DNA of 64,000 bases from Yamagishiella unicocca (lineage: Eukaryota; Chlorophyta; Chlorophyceae; Chlamydomonadales; Volvocaceae), in assembly GCA_003116995.1 (NCBI GenBank), contig BDSL01000006.1, positions 1,633,501 to 1,697,500 of the forward strand. The letters are read 5' to 3'. Positions 14,101 to 27,400 of the stretch are shown here, piece by piece. The notes beneath the pieces are model-generated. The model was not told the origin of the DNA, ran no database searches, and was given only the letters and a program-made list of their open reading frames with translations. The translations under genes and the position numbers were made by a program. The first letter of the stretch is position 1. Every line of letters starts with the position of its first letter.

Positions 14101-15169
14101 CTGGGAGGCGGTGGTGAGGGCAGGCGGCTGTCCCGCACCCGGAACACCACCCCAGGTGCAGCAGGCGCACCTGGCTGTGAAGGCGGCGGTGGAGTGGCTG
14201 CCGCTTCTGGTGAAGCGTGGCGGCCAGACCGCGGCGATGGCCGACCTGCTCCCGTACTTCTCCTACCGGATTGTCTGGAGGTGGCTGCTGCTCCTGTCCA
14301 GGCAGAGCATTTTGGTACACCAGCGGTGGAAGGACGCGGTCGCTGCTGGTGATGCCGCCGATGCTGCTCTGTGGGACATTGAGCGCGGCGCCTGGTCGTG
14401 CTGCTTGCTCATCAAACTACTCATCGTCGTGCCTATCAGAACCATACTACAATTGTCGTGCGGCGGCCGTCGCTGCACCTCTGGTATGGCGGCTCCTCAG
14501 GTCTCAAAGGAACATCTGCGCACGGGCCCCAAGCTGTCGGACATGGCGCTGGAGCTCCTGCCTGCTGCACTGGACGTGTTGGAGGTATTGGCAGTAACCG
14601 CACCGTATGCAATCAGTGTCCTCATGGAAGAGAACGTATCGGCAAGGGCAAGGGAGTCGGCCGCAGCGGCAGGAGCGGCAGGCGGCAGCAACGGTGCGGG
14701 CGGTCAGTCTGGGACACGTCAAGGAGATGGTCGTCATCCGGCCCAGGCACAACCGGCAGCGCCCGCTCCTCGGCCCCTGCCGCCAGCTTGGGGTCCTGGC
14801 CTGCCGTTCGACGCCGCTGTCGTCAGTGTCCTGGAGGCCCAAGGCCGCCAGGGCTTGTTGGGGTTCTTGGGCGATCTGGCGGCGGGCAGGCGACCCACGG
14901 AGTTCCGAACGCGTATGCAGCCTACTTCGGGGGAGTCCGCAGTGGTATCCCTGGTCTATGCTGCGGTGACGCCATTGCCAGGGTTTGATTTCCCACGCTG
15001 CAAGTACGGGGGGTGCACCAACATGGCCGGCGACTCCGAGGCCACGATGGCGCTCAAGGGGTGCGGGCGCTGCCACCTGGTCAGCTACTGCTGCGTGGAG
15101 TGCCAGCGGGCGGACTGGGCGGAAGGCCACCGGGCGATATGCGTCCCAAGCGGACGGGCGGGGGGTTAG
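11165..15169 (+). CDS. MYND zinc-finger protein
   Basis: Exons 11165-13133 and 13464-15169 join in phase (donor GTGCGATG, acceptor TCATCTTCAG) to give 1224 residues. The C-terminus (about 1160-1215) is a MYND zinc finger: cysteines in CKYGGC, CGRC, YCCVEC and the QRADWAEGHRAIC ending. MYND fingers bind two zinc ions and usually mediate protein-protein contacts, often with Pro-rich partners. The long N-terminal part is helical and Ala/Leu-rich without a domain I can name, and has an Ala run near the end of exon 1. Green algae carry many such MYND-tailed proteins of unknown job. There is no SET domain, so a histone methyltransferase role is not supported. The start at 11165 is the first ATG of the long frame. 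Confidence 0.88.
13382..13412 (+). repeat. (GCTTTT)5 hexanucleotide microsatellite
   Basis: Five perfect units of CTTTTG sit inside the single intron of the MYND gene, about 50 bases before the acceptor, and could serve as part of its pyrimidine-rich tract. Confidence 0.9.
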
Positions 15170-17801
15170 GGGCGGCAGGAAGGGGCGGGCTGGAGCTCGG
15201 TCTGGGTCGTTAGGGTTTAAGAGGGCAAAGGGATGGCGTGTGTGCTACGCAGGTATGGTACGGAACGCATCCGCCGGCGGTACGGCGGGGCTGCTTGTGC
15301 CAGGGCGTGAAAGGGCTCAGGACCGAAAAATGCGACCAATGCCGGTGCATTGGAATGATGGCGGGTCGTTTTGGGGGCATAAGTGGGTTTGGATCTGCTT
15401 GGGTTCGGGCACTTGTATGTAGGCTGAACAGAGGTCCTTGTGGCGCGCGGGCGCGCTGCTGGCTTCACGGCTGTTGTGGATTTCATCGATAGGTCTGAGG
15501 TAGCGTTGGGAAGTGGGTGCACGCCGGCTGGGCCACGTGGCTAGCAGCCCAAATAGGGTCAAGAGGGCTTGAAGCGCCATGTTCGCTGGTACGACACCAT
15601 GTTGTCGATATATCTGGCCGGACGGCATGCACGCTTCGCGAGCTCGCGACAGGCGCAGGAGATGGACAAGGCCCTAGTTACGCCCCTAAACGCAGAAGCT
15701 TAGATGCAGGGTATCCGTTGCTGCACTGGTGTTTGCGCGCTATATGTAGTTGTCGAATGCATACGTAGGCAGCGGCAAGGTCCTTTGGAGTACAGGCTTC
15801 GTTCCTTTGTGAGCGGCGGACGTTCAGAAAACATTTCCTGCTTTCGAGCTTGCTGCTGCTGGGGCTCATCAGGTGTGAGTCCAATGCCGGAAGTGTATCC
15901 TGCGACGTCTCGAAATGGTTTCTTGGGCGACCCTGGGCTGCCTGCCTGCAGGGCTGTGACGCCATCCAGCCGCGAAGCTTCAATACCTGTTGTGGTAGGC
16001 GTGGCATGGTCGTACGGCAGGCCGTTGATGCCTGCCTGCAATCAAACATGTTCCCTGTTTGTGGAACCCGGTGAACGTATTTTGAGGCCGCTGTTGTACT
16101 TATGACTCATACGGTGGTACGCCGCGGTTCTGGGCGGCGACTTGTCGTGCTGGCGTCATTGCGGCCGCTTGCGGCTGCTTACCCCCCAAGAATGCTACTA
16201 TGTGGATTCGCGGATTCTCTTATCAAACCCCAAGGATGCTACTTGCGAAGACCCGGCTACTCGACATAGGAGACGAAGAGCAGAAACTAGTGTGTGTGTT
16301 ACACAAGTCCTAAACAAACGGCCGCAACGGCCTTGGTAGCGCCGCTTAGGGCCCACATGTGGCGAGCTGCGTTGTCGTACGCGTGCCGACCCAAGTGCAA
16401 AGCGCGGCGCATCGCGACGACGTAAGGCCCGGGCCGTTCCTAGCTGCCCCAGCTAGGCATACTGCCGTACCGTCTGGAGGTCATCCCACGCATGCCTGGT
16501 TCGTCTGTCAGTTAGTTCCCAAAGGGTCAGTTAGTTCCCAAACGGAGCACTGGGACGGAAAGCAGCGCCAGCGCCACAAGAGACATGCCTGCCACACTCA
16601 ATGCTCTGTTCACTCCTCTCACACAACCAACCTACCGGTATTCGCGACGACCACAAGTGGCGCCCTGGGGTGCACGTGTCGACTTTGGGAGTCATGCACT
16701 TCTCCGATTTTCGATAAATGCCAACGATGCTTTGGGGGTACGGCTGAACCGTGCTGTTCAGTGCGCCAATCCTTGCCACAGCATGCAGCAGGTTTAGGCC
16801 CGACATGACTAAGCAATGCTCCGAAGTTGCTCGGGGGCTCCCACCCGCCAGTGGCGGGGCCCACCCAATGTCTCGTTCCCCCCTTCCCTTCCATACACAC
16901 ACACGCAAACACAAACACACACAAGCATGCCGCCTGATTGCCACAATGCAGCTCTCTGCTCCGCGGCAACTCATCGCCGACCCTCGTGGCGCCCGTGCCA
17001 CTCTTTCAGGCACCCTCCAAGACCACGCGGTTGGAGTGGCGGTTGGGATGGCGGTTGGGGTGGCAGTTGGGGTGGTGGCTGGGGTGCTTGCAGCACACCA
17101 CGCACAGTAGCATCTGGATGCAGAAACCAGGCGCCGAAGCGCGCCGGGGAAAGAAGCCGTTCTCCGACGGGCGTTCGGTTTTAGATCGAGCCCTGTAAAA
17201 ACACCCCCCGCAACTAGCACTGAGTGATCCGATTCCGTCCCGATTGGGCGCCAGCCACCGGTTTAGGATGCCAGATTGGCCGGATTGCGGCGGAGAGCGA
17301 CGATGACGCCCGCCTATCTCAAGTTCTCAACTCAAAGACGCAACAAGATGAAGCAAGTCACTACAGCAGCAGCATAAATGGATCAGAGGACACTCTGCCC
17401 ACCGCCGCCCAACCACGGTCGGCGGCTGGAGGCGTCCTATAGCTATACGTCGTCCCGTGGGTCCAAAGCCATCCATAGTTCCATACACGAGGATTGCGCC
17501 AGGGCGCCCAGCCAGCATCGAAGGTTACCGCACGGTCCTTTATTTGGCAGTTAGTAGTTGGCCAGGTTGACGGCACGTGGGCCCGTCGTCACCGCGGACG
17601 GTACGGCAAAGCCACGTGGCACGTGGCAAGCTCCGCGCGCCCGTCCCGAGCGGGCCCCAGCGGGGGCATGCGGGGGCATTGGCGCCATCAAACATGTGAG
17701 AGGCGCTCTTGCCGCCGGCCAGTTTGCCGCTTCGTCCCCTTCGTCTCCGCCTCCCTCAGTCCTAACAAAATCGCTGTCGCCGTAGCTCCGGCCCCACGGC
17801 T
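15170..17801. other. Convergent intergenic region (MYND gene / gene B)
   Basis: The two flanking genes end towards each other, so the stretch holds both 3' UTRs. I see no exon with motif or splice support. Content: a CA-rich microsatellite near 16897-16925, a G-rich GGTTGGGGTGGC array at about 17027-17096, TTACA (minus-strand TGTAA) at 16299-16303, and TGTAA at 17194-17198. A 72-codon open frame at 17224-17442 was not accepted. Confidence 0.4.
17027..17096 (+). repeat. G-rich tandem array
   Basis: Degenerate 12-base units of the form GGTTGGGGTGGC repeat about six times. The runs of G could form G-quadruplexes on the plus strand. Confidence 0.75.
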
Positions 17802-18776
17802 TTAGCCCAGTAGTACGGCAAGCGGCAGCAGGGGCTCCACTAGGCGCGTCTGGCGCAGTTCCCACAAGTCAGTTGGACCAAGGACATTAACCACCGCGAT
17901 ACTGAAACGGCTTTGTTCAGTTGGAAAGCCTCCCATTCGCTGGTCCCACTTGCGCAGTCGGAGGCCGCTGTCAACCCACTCCAGCTCAGCATTGTAGGCA
18001 TTTACGCGAATACTAATCGTCGCCCTTGCCCTTGACCCCCCAGGGATCAAACGCATGGCCCTCATCCCCCCCACTGGCCGCACCGCACCGGTATCTCACC
18101 CGTCTATTGCACCAGCCCTGCACCCGTCCACCCCACCCGTCCACCGCACCAGAGAGGCCTGCCGCCGACCCCCCGGGTCCTCAGTCCTCACAGGAACACG
18201 GTGCGGCTCTGGTTGACTGGGTGCCGATGCAACTGCACCACAGCCTCGTCTAAGCCCTTAGCCTGCCACCAACGCTCCAAGCCGCGCCACTCCCGCAGCG
18301 CAGCTCGGCTCCCCCCCCCGCCGCCGGATGCCCCCGCCCCCGCCCCCGCCGCCGCGCCCTCCGTCGCAGTCGAGAGCCTGGACACTTCTGGCGACAGGAA
18401 GGACGGCGGCGGCGATGAAGGCTGCTGGTAGGGCTGCTGCTGCTGGTAAGGTTGCTGTTGGTAGGGCTGCTGCTGCTGGTACTGCTGCTGCTGTTGGTAG
18501 GGCTGCTGCTGCTGGTAAGGTTGCTGTTGGTAGGGCTGCTGCTGCTGGTACTGCTGCTGCTGTTGGTAGGGCTGCTGCGGCCTGAGGCTGTCGTTAAGCG
18601 GCCCGGACATGGCGCTGCTGATGCTCATAGTCATGAGGTATGGGTCGGGGCTGAAGCTCCTCATAGCCATCGGCGCCGGCGCCGGTGACGTGGCGCCCCC
18701 CTGGAGCCGCTGATCGGGCACCAACACGTTGTCGCAGCTGGCTGACGCAGTGAGTACCTGACCCATGCCGCCGCCC

Positions 18777-18809
<33 letters not shown>

Positions 18810-21800
18810 GCGGTGCCAGTGACCGTGGCGGAAAACGGCTTGACCTGGCCCTGTAGGTGCAAGTGCGGGTGCTGGTGCTGGTGCTGCGCAGCTTGCGCCA
18901 CGACGGGGAGCCTCAGCACGGGCGCTGCCCTCCGGATCACCAGTCGGGTGGTGAGGGTCGGCGGAGGCGGCACATTCGGCAGCCCACGACCTACGCCGCC
19001 GCCGGGATCACGGCGCAGTGACTCCCCTTGGCGGAACCCTCCCGCCGCCGCCGCCGCCGCCGGCGGAGTGTACGGGTCATCCGCCATGCCGCCGGCCGCC
19101 GGCTGCTGCTGCTGCAGCGGCTGCTGCTGCCAGCCACCAAACGCCTCACGCAGCGGGTCAGGATACTCGTACGGCGCCAGCGGGGAGGCCCTCACGCCAG
19201 CCCTTCCCGTGGCCGCCTCCAGCGACTCGGTCCGCAGAGTCATGCGCGCGTCATTGCCGTACGACGGCGTAGCGGACTGCAGCTGCGGCAGCTGCGCCTG
19301 CAGCTGCGCCGCCAGCGCCGCCGTCGCCGTCGCCGACGACGACGACACCGTCGGTGTCGCCGCCGGCGTCGCCGCTGCCTCGCCCGCGGGCGCGGCCACT
19401 CGCTGCAGCCACGGCGTAGGGCCCAGCAGGTCGCCGTACATGCCGGCCCTGTCCTGGGAGATGAACATGCTGGGGGCCACGACGTAGCCCTGTCCCTGCG
19501 CGAGTGCGGCGGCCTGCGTCTTGGGCGCGTGCACGCCGAATGAAGACTCGTCCTGCAGCTGCCGCTGCCGCTGGTGCGGGTGTTGGAGCGTGGCGCTGAA
19601 GGCGCCGGCCTTGAATGACCGCAGGGGTCCCGAGTGCGCGGAGGCCCAGTACGTGGGTGAACCCATGGGGTGCGATCGGGAGGAGGGCATGGGGGCGGCG
19701 GTGGAGGGGGGCGGCCAGGAGCTCCCGGTGTCGCCGGCGGCGGCGGCGGCGGTGTCAGAGCCGTCGCCGTCGGCGTCGGCGTCGCCGTCGGCGTCCGGCT
19801 GGGTTGGCGTGCGAGGGAGGGAGGAGAGCACCGGCACGGGGCGGGAGTTGCTTCCGGGGAGCGGTCCCACCTGGCCGTACTGGGAGCTCTCCAGGGTTGT
19901 CTGAGGGAGGTGAGGAGGGGAGCGGCGGGAGGGGGAGCATAGAGACCGGTTAGGCGACATGGATACTAAGATAGGATAGCTGGCGACGGGGGGGGGAGAT
20001 GGTTTGAGGGGATGGGGGAAGGGAGCAGCGGCTGGCGCGGGTATTGGTTGGCTTTGGCCCATGCCGGCAAGGATGCACATGTAGCTGCCTGCTGTGTGCT
20101 GTCCCACGCACACCCTGGGACGCCGCACCTCCAGCACATCCTCAGACGAGGTAGCGCCCTAGACGAGGTGCCCCCCACGTGTAACGATACACACACCCTC
20201 ACACACACCCTCACACACACCCTCACGCACACCCTCACGCCTGTGCAAGCGCATACTGTAGCAGCAGTTAGGCTACTTCCCGACGGCTATTCCACGTCCC
20301 GTTTGCCCGATGCGCGGTCGCGCCTGCAGCCCCAGACCGCCCCCTCGCCGCACCTGGTCCAGCGGCCGTGAGCCGTAGCCGTATGCCCGGGGCTTGGGCA
20401 GAACCCGCACCACCGCCCCGTCGTCGTTACTTGGGGCGCCGGCGGCGCCGTCGCCGTCGCCGTCGCCACCGCCGCCAGCCAGCGCGCCGCCGTCCCAATC
20501 CCCCTCCCGATCAACCACCGCATCCGGGTCGTACGGCCCCGGCTGGCCGTGGTTCCGATGGGGCGGCGGGTACGGCCGCTCGAAGCTCCAGGGAGGCCCC
20601 AGCGAGGACGACCGGCCTTCAGCCGTCATGAGCCCGTCGGGGTCGTCGGTCTCCCATTTCTCGCTGCCGGACCCGGCGGAGGAGGGCGCGGAGGGATGGT
20701 CCGGGCTGCGGCCGCCGCGCCTCGGGATGGCGCTGACGAGTTCGAGTCCCAGCGGCGTCAAAGGCGTGCGCGCACGGGCGGCAAAGGCAAAGCCGGCCGG
20801 GGCGGGTGCAGCGACGGACGGCAGCCCTGGGAGGAGCGTGGTGTGGCCGGCGGCGGGGAGGGGCGACAGGCGGCCCTTGCCAGCCTCGCCGCTTTGGCTG
20901 ACGCCGGTACCCCCAGCTGCCGGTGCTGATGGTGCGGTCGGTGAGGAGCGGCTGCCGGCGCTGAGCGACACCAGCAGCGGGCGCGACAGCGGCGATGGTA
21001 TGGCGACGCGCAGGGCCGGCAGCGACTCGTCGCCGAACAGGTTGCTGCTGCGACGCTGCGGCGCCTCCGTCGGCGTTTCCGCAAACCCCGGTTCGAGCCC
21101 CAGCTCCGACAACCTCACCCCCGCGCCGCGCTCCCCCTCCAGCCCTGGCTCCGGGCCTGCTCTCAGCTCGGATCCCGCCAGCTTCCACTGGCTCCACTGG
21201 CTCTCCGCTTCCATGGCCGCCAGCCTCCGCCCCACCTCCAGCACCACTCCTAGCTCCCCGGCCGCAGCGACCGCATCCTGCTGCTCCTCTGACAAAGCCG
21301 CCGCCGCCGCCGGCGGCACGCCTTGCGATCCTGCGTCACGACGAGACGGCTGTCCCGCTATCCTTTGCCGCCGCGGTTGCTGCTGCTGCTGCTGCTGTTC
21401 CTGCGGAGTAGGCGCCGACGGCCCTGCGGGCGTCGCCGACCTGTCTTCAGCTGACCGACCCACCGCCGCCAGCATCCACGAAGGAAAGGGCGCTTGCGCG
21501 CCTAACGCCCCCGGGGGAACAACCGGCTCGGGACTGAAGTTCCGGCCGGGGCTGCGGCCGTCGCCCTGGCGGGCGTACTGCAGGTAGCTGGGCTGCTGCA
21601 GTGGGGAGTGGTAGTTGGATTTCCGGACGCCTTTCTTGCGGTGCCGGAGCAGCTCCGAAACCTGCTGCGCCAGGTTGTCTGTCGGGAGCTGCGCGGAGGC
21701 AGGGGGGTGGGAGGGTTTGCAGCCAGCGGGTGGGTTTGGCGGCGCCGGGGGTTTCGAGGAAGACCCGTGGATGCGAGAAAAGAACCGTTTAGAACAGACG

Positions 21801-24369
21801 TCTTGAGATGCATGCTGGAGAACTGGGTTGAGGATACGAAAGACGAAGGTCGCAGGCGCAGGGGTTGGGGGGTGGGCAGGGGACGAGGGGCGAGTGGGAG
21901 TGGGAGTGCATGAGCGCGCTCGCTTGGGCTGGGCCGGTAAAAGAGACGCGGGCAGCTAGACGGCACAAACCACGCCACGCTCGCACCTGGGCAGGCGGCT
22001 GCGGCTGCTGGTGCTGCTGCTGCTGCTGCTGCCGCTGCGCCGCCGGCGGCGTCGCCATGGGCCTGCCGCGCACTCCCCGCGGCGGAGTCATGACGCGCTG
22101 CAGCAGCTCCCGTGGGTCCACCTGGCCCATCGCGAATACGTCCCGCAGCACATCCGCCCGGTAGCGCCAAGGGGGGGCGCTGGAGGCGCCAGCGGTGCTG
22201 CTGGTGTTGGCGGTGCCCCCTCCCTGGAGCATCGCGGGGGCGCTCCTGCGGGGGTTGGGGCGGGACAGGGCGCGTGGCGATGCGCTCGAGGGAGGGTAGG
22301 TTTTTGGCAGGAGTGAACCAGGAGGGCACCAACCGGCACCCTGCTGCCCCTCCCTTCCCCCTCCCCCTCTCCCCTAAGGTTGTCCCCTGCTGCCCCTCCC
22401 TCCCCCCTCCCCCTCCAACCCAGTTCTCCAGCATGCATCTCAAAACGTCTGTTCTAAACGGTTTTTTCGGGCATCCACGGGTCTTCCTCGGACCTCCCCC
22501 TGGAGCCATGGCATCCCTTTGACGGAGCAATCCCTACCTCCCTGCACCACCAGCCCCTAAGTCGTGTCCACGGGTGTCCTCACTACCACGGACACCCCGC
22601 CCTGGAGAATGTTCGTTTTTACTCTTCAGCGCCCCCCCTTTCAGTTTCCTCTCATACCCTCCCTGGAGAGTATTCGGTTTTACTCTTCAGTGCCCCCTTT
22701 TTCAGTTGTCTCGCATACCCTCCCTGGAGAGTATCCGCACCTCTCGATCTGCAGCGAGGACATGTAGCTCTGGTGGGAGCGGAGCGACATGTAGCTGGCC
22801 TCCGGGCTCAGCCCCGAAACCACCCCCAACTCCATCGCGGCCTCGCCTTGCGGCCGGAGGCCGCTGCTGTAGCTGTAGCTGTGCGCGCGCCGGCCGCCGC
22901 CGCCGCCGCCCACTGGGCTCCTGCTTCCAGTGTCGTAATGTCGTACCCGTGGGGGGGACTTGGCTTGCGAGGACGTCGACCTCGAGGGGCCGGCCGCGCC
23001 GCGAAAACCCGCCGCCGTGCGCGGCGGGCTGCCGCCGGCAGCCACCGGCGACGTCGTACCAGGTCCGGAGGTGCTGCCCTCCAGCGTCAGTACGGCAGCG
23101 GAGTCGGGCAGCTCCACGACATAGGTGGCGGGGGGCTCGCCGACGCCCCGCAGCGGCGACGTCGGCGCGGAGCAGCTGCGGCTGTTGGCGGCGCCGCCGG
23201 CGCCTCTCCGTACGCGTACGGCGGAGGGTGTGTACGGACCGTCGCCGTCCGGCGGCGGCGGCGGCGGCGGCGCCGCCGCCGCCGCCGCTGCCGCCGCCAG
23301 GATCTGCTCCAGGTCTTCGGTGAAGGTGAGCTGCGGGTCGGATAGGCCTCGCGGCCCCGGGAACGGCCCCCCCTGCGAGCCCAGCGCCGCCGACGGCGGG
23401 CTGCTGCTGTCGTGCGGCGAGTGCAGAGCCAACATCATCGCGCCACCGGGGTGGTCGCCGTCGATGACGCTGCACTGCAGCGGCACGCCGCTGGACTGCG
23501 CCCGACGCATCGGCACCAGCCGCCCAAGCGCGTCCATTCCTTCGACCTCCCGCATCCGCCTCGGCGTCAGGTCCCCCTCGGCGCGGCCCAGCCGCGGCGA
23601 CAGCAGTGCCAGGAAGCCCAGGCTGTGAGCGCTGGTGTAGTAGCCGCTGCCGCTGACGGCGCGGGCGCGGGCGCGCCCGGGGGGCTTTACGCCGGGGAAG
23701 GTGGAGAAGGGGCTGCCGCCGGCCATGGCCAGCACCACGGCGGCGGAGTCGAGCACGCGCAGCTGCGAGGGGATGTTGCGCGCGTCTCCCTGGAGCGGCC
23801 CCAGCGCGAATGACGTGGCGCCTGTGGTGCTGGAGCCGAGTGGGTCGCCGAGGGCGGCGCCGCCGCGCGCGGAGCGGGCGGCGGCGATGCCCACGGCATC
23901 GCGCGGGCGGTAGCCGCTCCTGTGGGTGAGTTGGGCGGGGGGGAAGGGGAAGGCGGGGAGAGGTGGGGAGAGGTGGGGAGGACGGGACGGGAGGAGAGTT
24001 ACGCTGTTCGTCTCGTCTACGCGAAATGCAGACAGACCTCGAGAGACCCACCGACCCACCGCAGGGATGGCGACGCGTCCGGCAGCACGGGAGACCAGGA
24101 CGGTACTCGCTCCGCCGGGGGCGCGGTGGACGCAGGTCGAGACCGGCGGCTGGGGCTAGCAGCTGCAGCGGCCGGCGGCAGCTTGGCCAGCCTCGGCACC
24201 ACCGGCGGCGCTTTCCGTACGACTGTCGCGGAGGCATCACCGTCGCCGGCCCCAGCCCGTACGTCTGGTTTCGGAGCCAGACCCGCGGAGGCGACGTCGC
24301 CACCATCGCCGTTCGTTAGTGGTGCGCCGTCGACGTCTCCCGCATCCGCAACGACGTCGCCGCCGTCGA

Positions 24370-24429
<60 letters not shown>

Positions 24430-27400
24430 GGCCGTCGCCGTCGACGTCATTGACGACCGCCCCGGCATCATCATCCCCCTCCACATAGCCCTCGGCGTCT
24501 CCATCCCCCTCCTCCTCCTCTTCCTCCTCGTCCTCCTCATCGCCCCCAACGTCGTCAATTTCATCGTCCTCCGTGACGTCATCGTCGTACTCCTCCCAGC
24601 GGTCGCTCCCCCCGACGCTGACGCCGCCGTCACCCCTACCCGCGACGCTGGCGGCGTCCCATTCGCTGCCGCCATCGCCGCCGCCGCCGTCAGCATCGCC
24701 AACGGCGACTAAACCGGCGGCGCCGTCCTCAGCGCCCGTGCCGTCACGGTCCTCCTCGACAATGCACAGCTGCCCGTCACCGCCGCCGCCGCCGCCGTCA
24801 CCCTCCCGAGCGTCGCCGCCGCCGTCGCCGCCGACGCCGACGTCGAGCGTTACGCGCTTCCGCCGACGAGCGGGTGCCACGGGAGGGTGCTCGACTTTGA
24901 TCACATCGGCCCCACCGCCGCCGCCGTCGTCGTCAGCGCCGCCGCCGCCGCCGTCACCGACCGCTTCGCCTTTCGCAACCCGCGCAGGCGCCTTTTTTGG
25001 CTGGCTGTTCTTCTTCTTCTTCTTTTTCTTCGCCTTCTTTTTGCCCTCGCTGACGCCGCCCTTGTCGCCTGCGGATGACGCAGCCACAGGCAGACCAGGG
25101 AGTTCATCATTGACCCATGGCACCCGCCCTCGTCCCCGCCCTCGTCCCCGCCCTCGTCCCCGCCCTCGTCCCCGCCCTCGTCCCCGCCCTCACCCACCTC
25201 CGTCAGGGTCCACTTCACCGTCGGTCGGTCCCTGTCCATCGATCTGGGCTCTGGCGCGAGCTGCAGGACAGACGGGTTGGGCGGGGTGGGAGTCAGGCAC
25301 GGGAGGGGAGTGCCCGACGACCAACCGCTTTTGCGGTTTTGGTTTCGCAGCAACCCGCCCTTCTTTTGCAGCCCGAATGCATCTGGTCCGAAGCGCAATC
25401 GCACAAGCCCTGGCTTTTGAGCGCCTTGGATAACCGTCCTCGCTGTCAGTGCGATTGCAGTCCGCAGCAGCTGTCCAAGCCGCCCAACCAGCCCATTTCC
25501 CTTGCACTCTCCTCCCTCCTTCCCTCCCAAACCAAGCCAACCACCACAACCTCCGCAACCTCTGCAACCACTGCAACCACCATAACCACTACCACGGGAA
25601 TCCCCGCGACCGGAGCCGTTCCGCTCACAGCCTCTCCTTTCCCTCCCCAACGAACCCCCAGCATTTACAGGTTTCCCCTCCAGCCCCCACCATGTCATAA
25701 AACCCGGCGCGCCCGACGCACCTCTGGCCCTCTCCTTCATCATCTCCTTCTTGGACTTCGTGACGTTCGCCTCGCCACCGCCCTCGCCGCCGTCCCCTCC
25801 CTCCCCGGCGCCCTCCCCCTCGCTGTCCTCCGAGTCGTCATCGTCGCCGTTCGCCGCCGTCGGCGGCGGCCGGCGGCTGCGCACCGTCTCCATCCACGTG
25901 CTGCGTTTGCGTCTATCCTGCTTGTGTTGCTCCCGCAACCGCTCGCGGTACATGCGCCAATAAAGCTGCGGCGGGCGGGCGCGCGAGCGGGCGGTGGGAG
26001 GCGAGGACGTCGCATGGCCACAGCCATAAGTGTAAAGGACCACAAACGAAATGGCTCAATGACATGCGCGATGCCGTACAGGGTACTGCGCCCCAAATGG
26101 GGCAGGACAGGGCACCGCGGGCGGCGCCGGTACGAGTGGCATGAGTGCCGCACAATGGAATACGGTGCCTCGGCAGCTGCATGCTGCCAGGCAATGCATC
26201 CTTTCAACGGCAGTCGGCATGGTCGTCCATCCGCTGTACGGCGCCTGGATGCATTGATCCACGGATAGGGCCCGGCGGCTTCGGAGCCGAGATCCCATGT
26301 TCCCAATCGGCGCTCGCTCCCATACACACAGCCCACTTCCTCGAGCTCTCCCCCCTCCTGACGGGCATCCACGGGTCTTCCTCGAACCCTCCGGACGGGC
26401 GCCCCCCGAGGGTCAGGCTCCCAGCACCAGCCCACCTGGATGGTCCGAGCAGCTCGCTCGTAGTTGAGTGCACGCAGCCGCTGCGCCTCCTGCTTCAGCC
26501 GGTCGTTGTGCTGCAGGGGTAGGGCGGGGCGGGGCCGGTCGAGGCGGGTTGGGCAGGCGCAGCCGGCACAGCGCGTGTAAAGACAGTGCGCACGAAGCAC
26601 CGGGTTGTGGGGAGCATGAGGGCAGCTGGGCAGCGGTGTGGGCCATGAGGGCAGCTGGTGACCTAGCCTCCGCGACGTGGCTCGGGCGAAAATGAAGGGC
26701 GGCAGCGGGGGGTCTGGGGGCGGGGCTGCTGTGGGCGGCCTATGGGCACAGGCAGGTGCACCTGCCCGCACAACTGACGGCATTCGGCTGCTTCGGCGTC
26801 GGCGTCGGCGTTAGGATCGTTCTTGCCATGCTGCACCCGACCCCAAGCAACCGGACCAGCCCGTCAGTCAACAAGTGGCAAGCCACGAAGCAACCCATCC
26901 CGTCGCAAGTAGGCTAATGGCCGCAACGAGTTGCCGTAGCCGGCCGCCCAGCCGCTGACAACGCCCCCGGCTAGTTTCTGCCCTCCGTTTCCTGTGTTCT
27001 GTAACCGGGCGGTGCCCCACCCGGGCCCCCGGCCGCTCAGCCCGGCCAGATCAGACCTGCCATTCACGCCCAGCGGCCAAGCACCCCTATCCCTAGGCGC
27101 CGCTCACCTTGGACATTCGCTCCATGGTCTCCGCCAGGAGGTCCCGATGGTGGTCACGGTGCTGCTCCAGGGAGGGGCGAAGGACGGAGACAGGAGGGAG
27201 AGGAGGGCAGGGGGACGAGGGTGCCGGTGAAGCCGTCGCCCGACCGGGGAGGGTTACGGCGCCTGCGCACGAAGCTACGCTGAGGCTGGTGACCCCACCC
27301 AGACCCACATGGCGCCGTCACTGTACTGCGCCTGCCGTGTCTGCTGTGTCATCTGGGTCATGTGGGTTGTGCCTACCAGGCCCGCGACACACCGAACACG

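Noticed and set aside
17224..17442. 72-codon plus-strand open frame with fairly normal composition
   Set aside because: No motif, no splice partners, and it is isolated in a convergent intergenic region.
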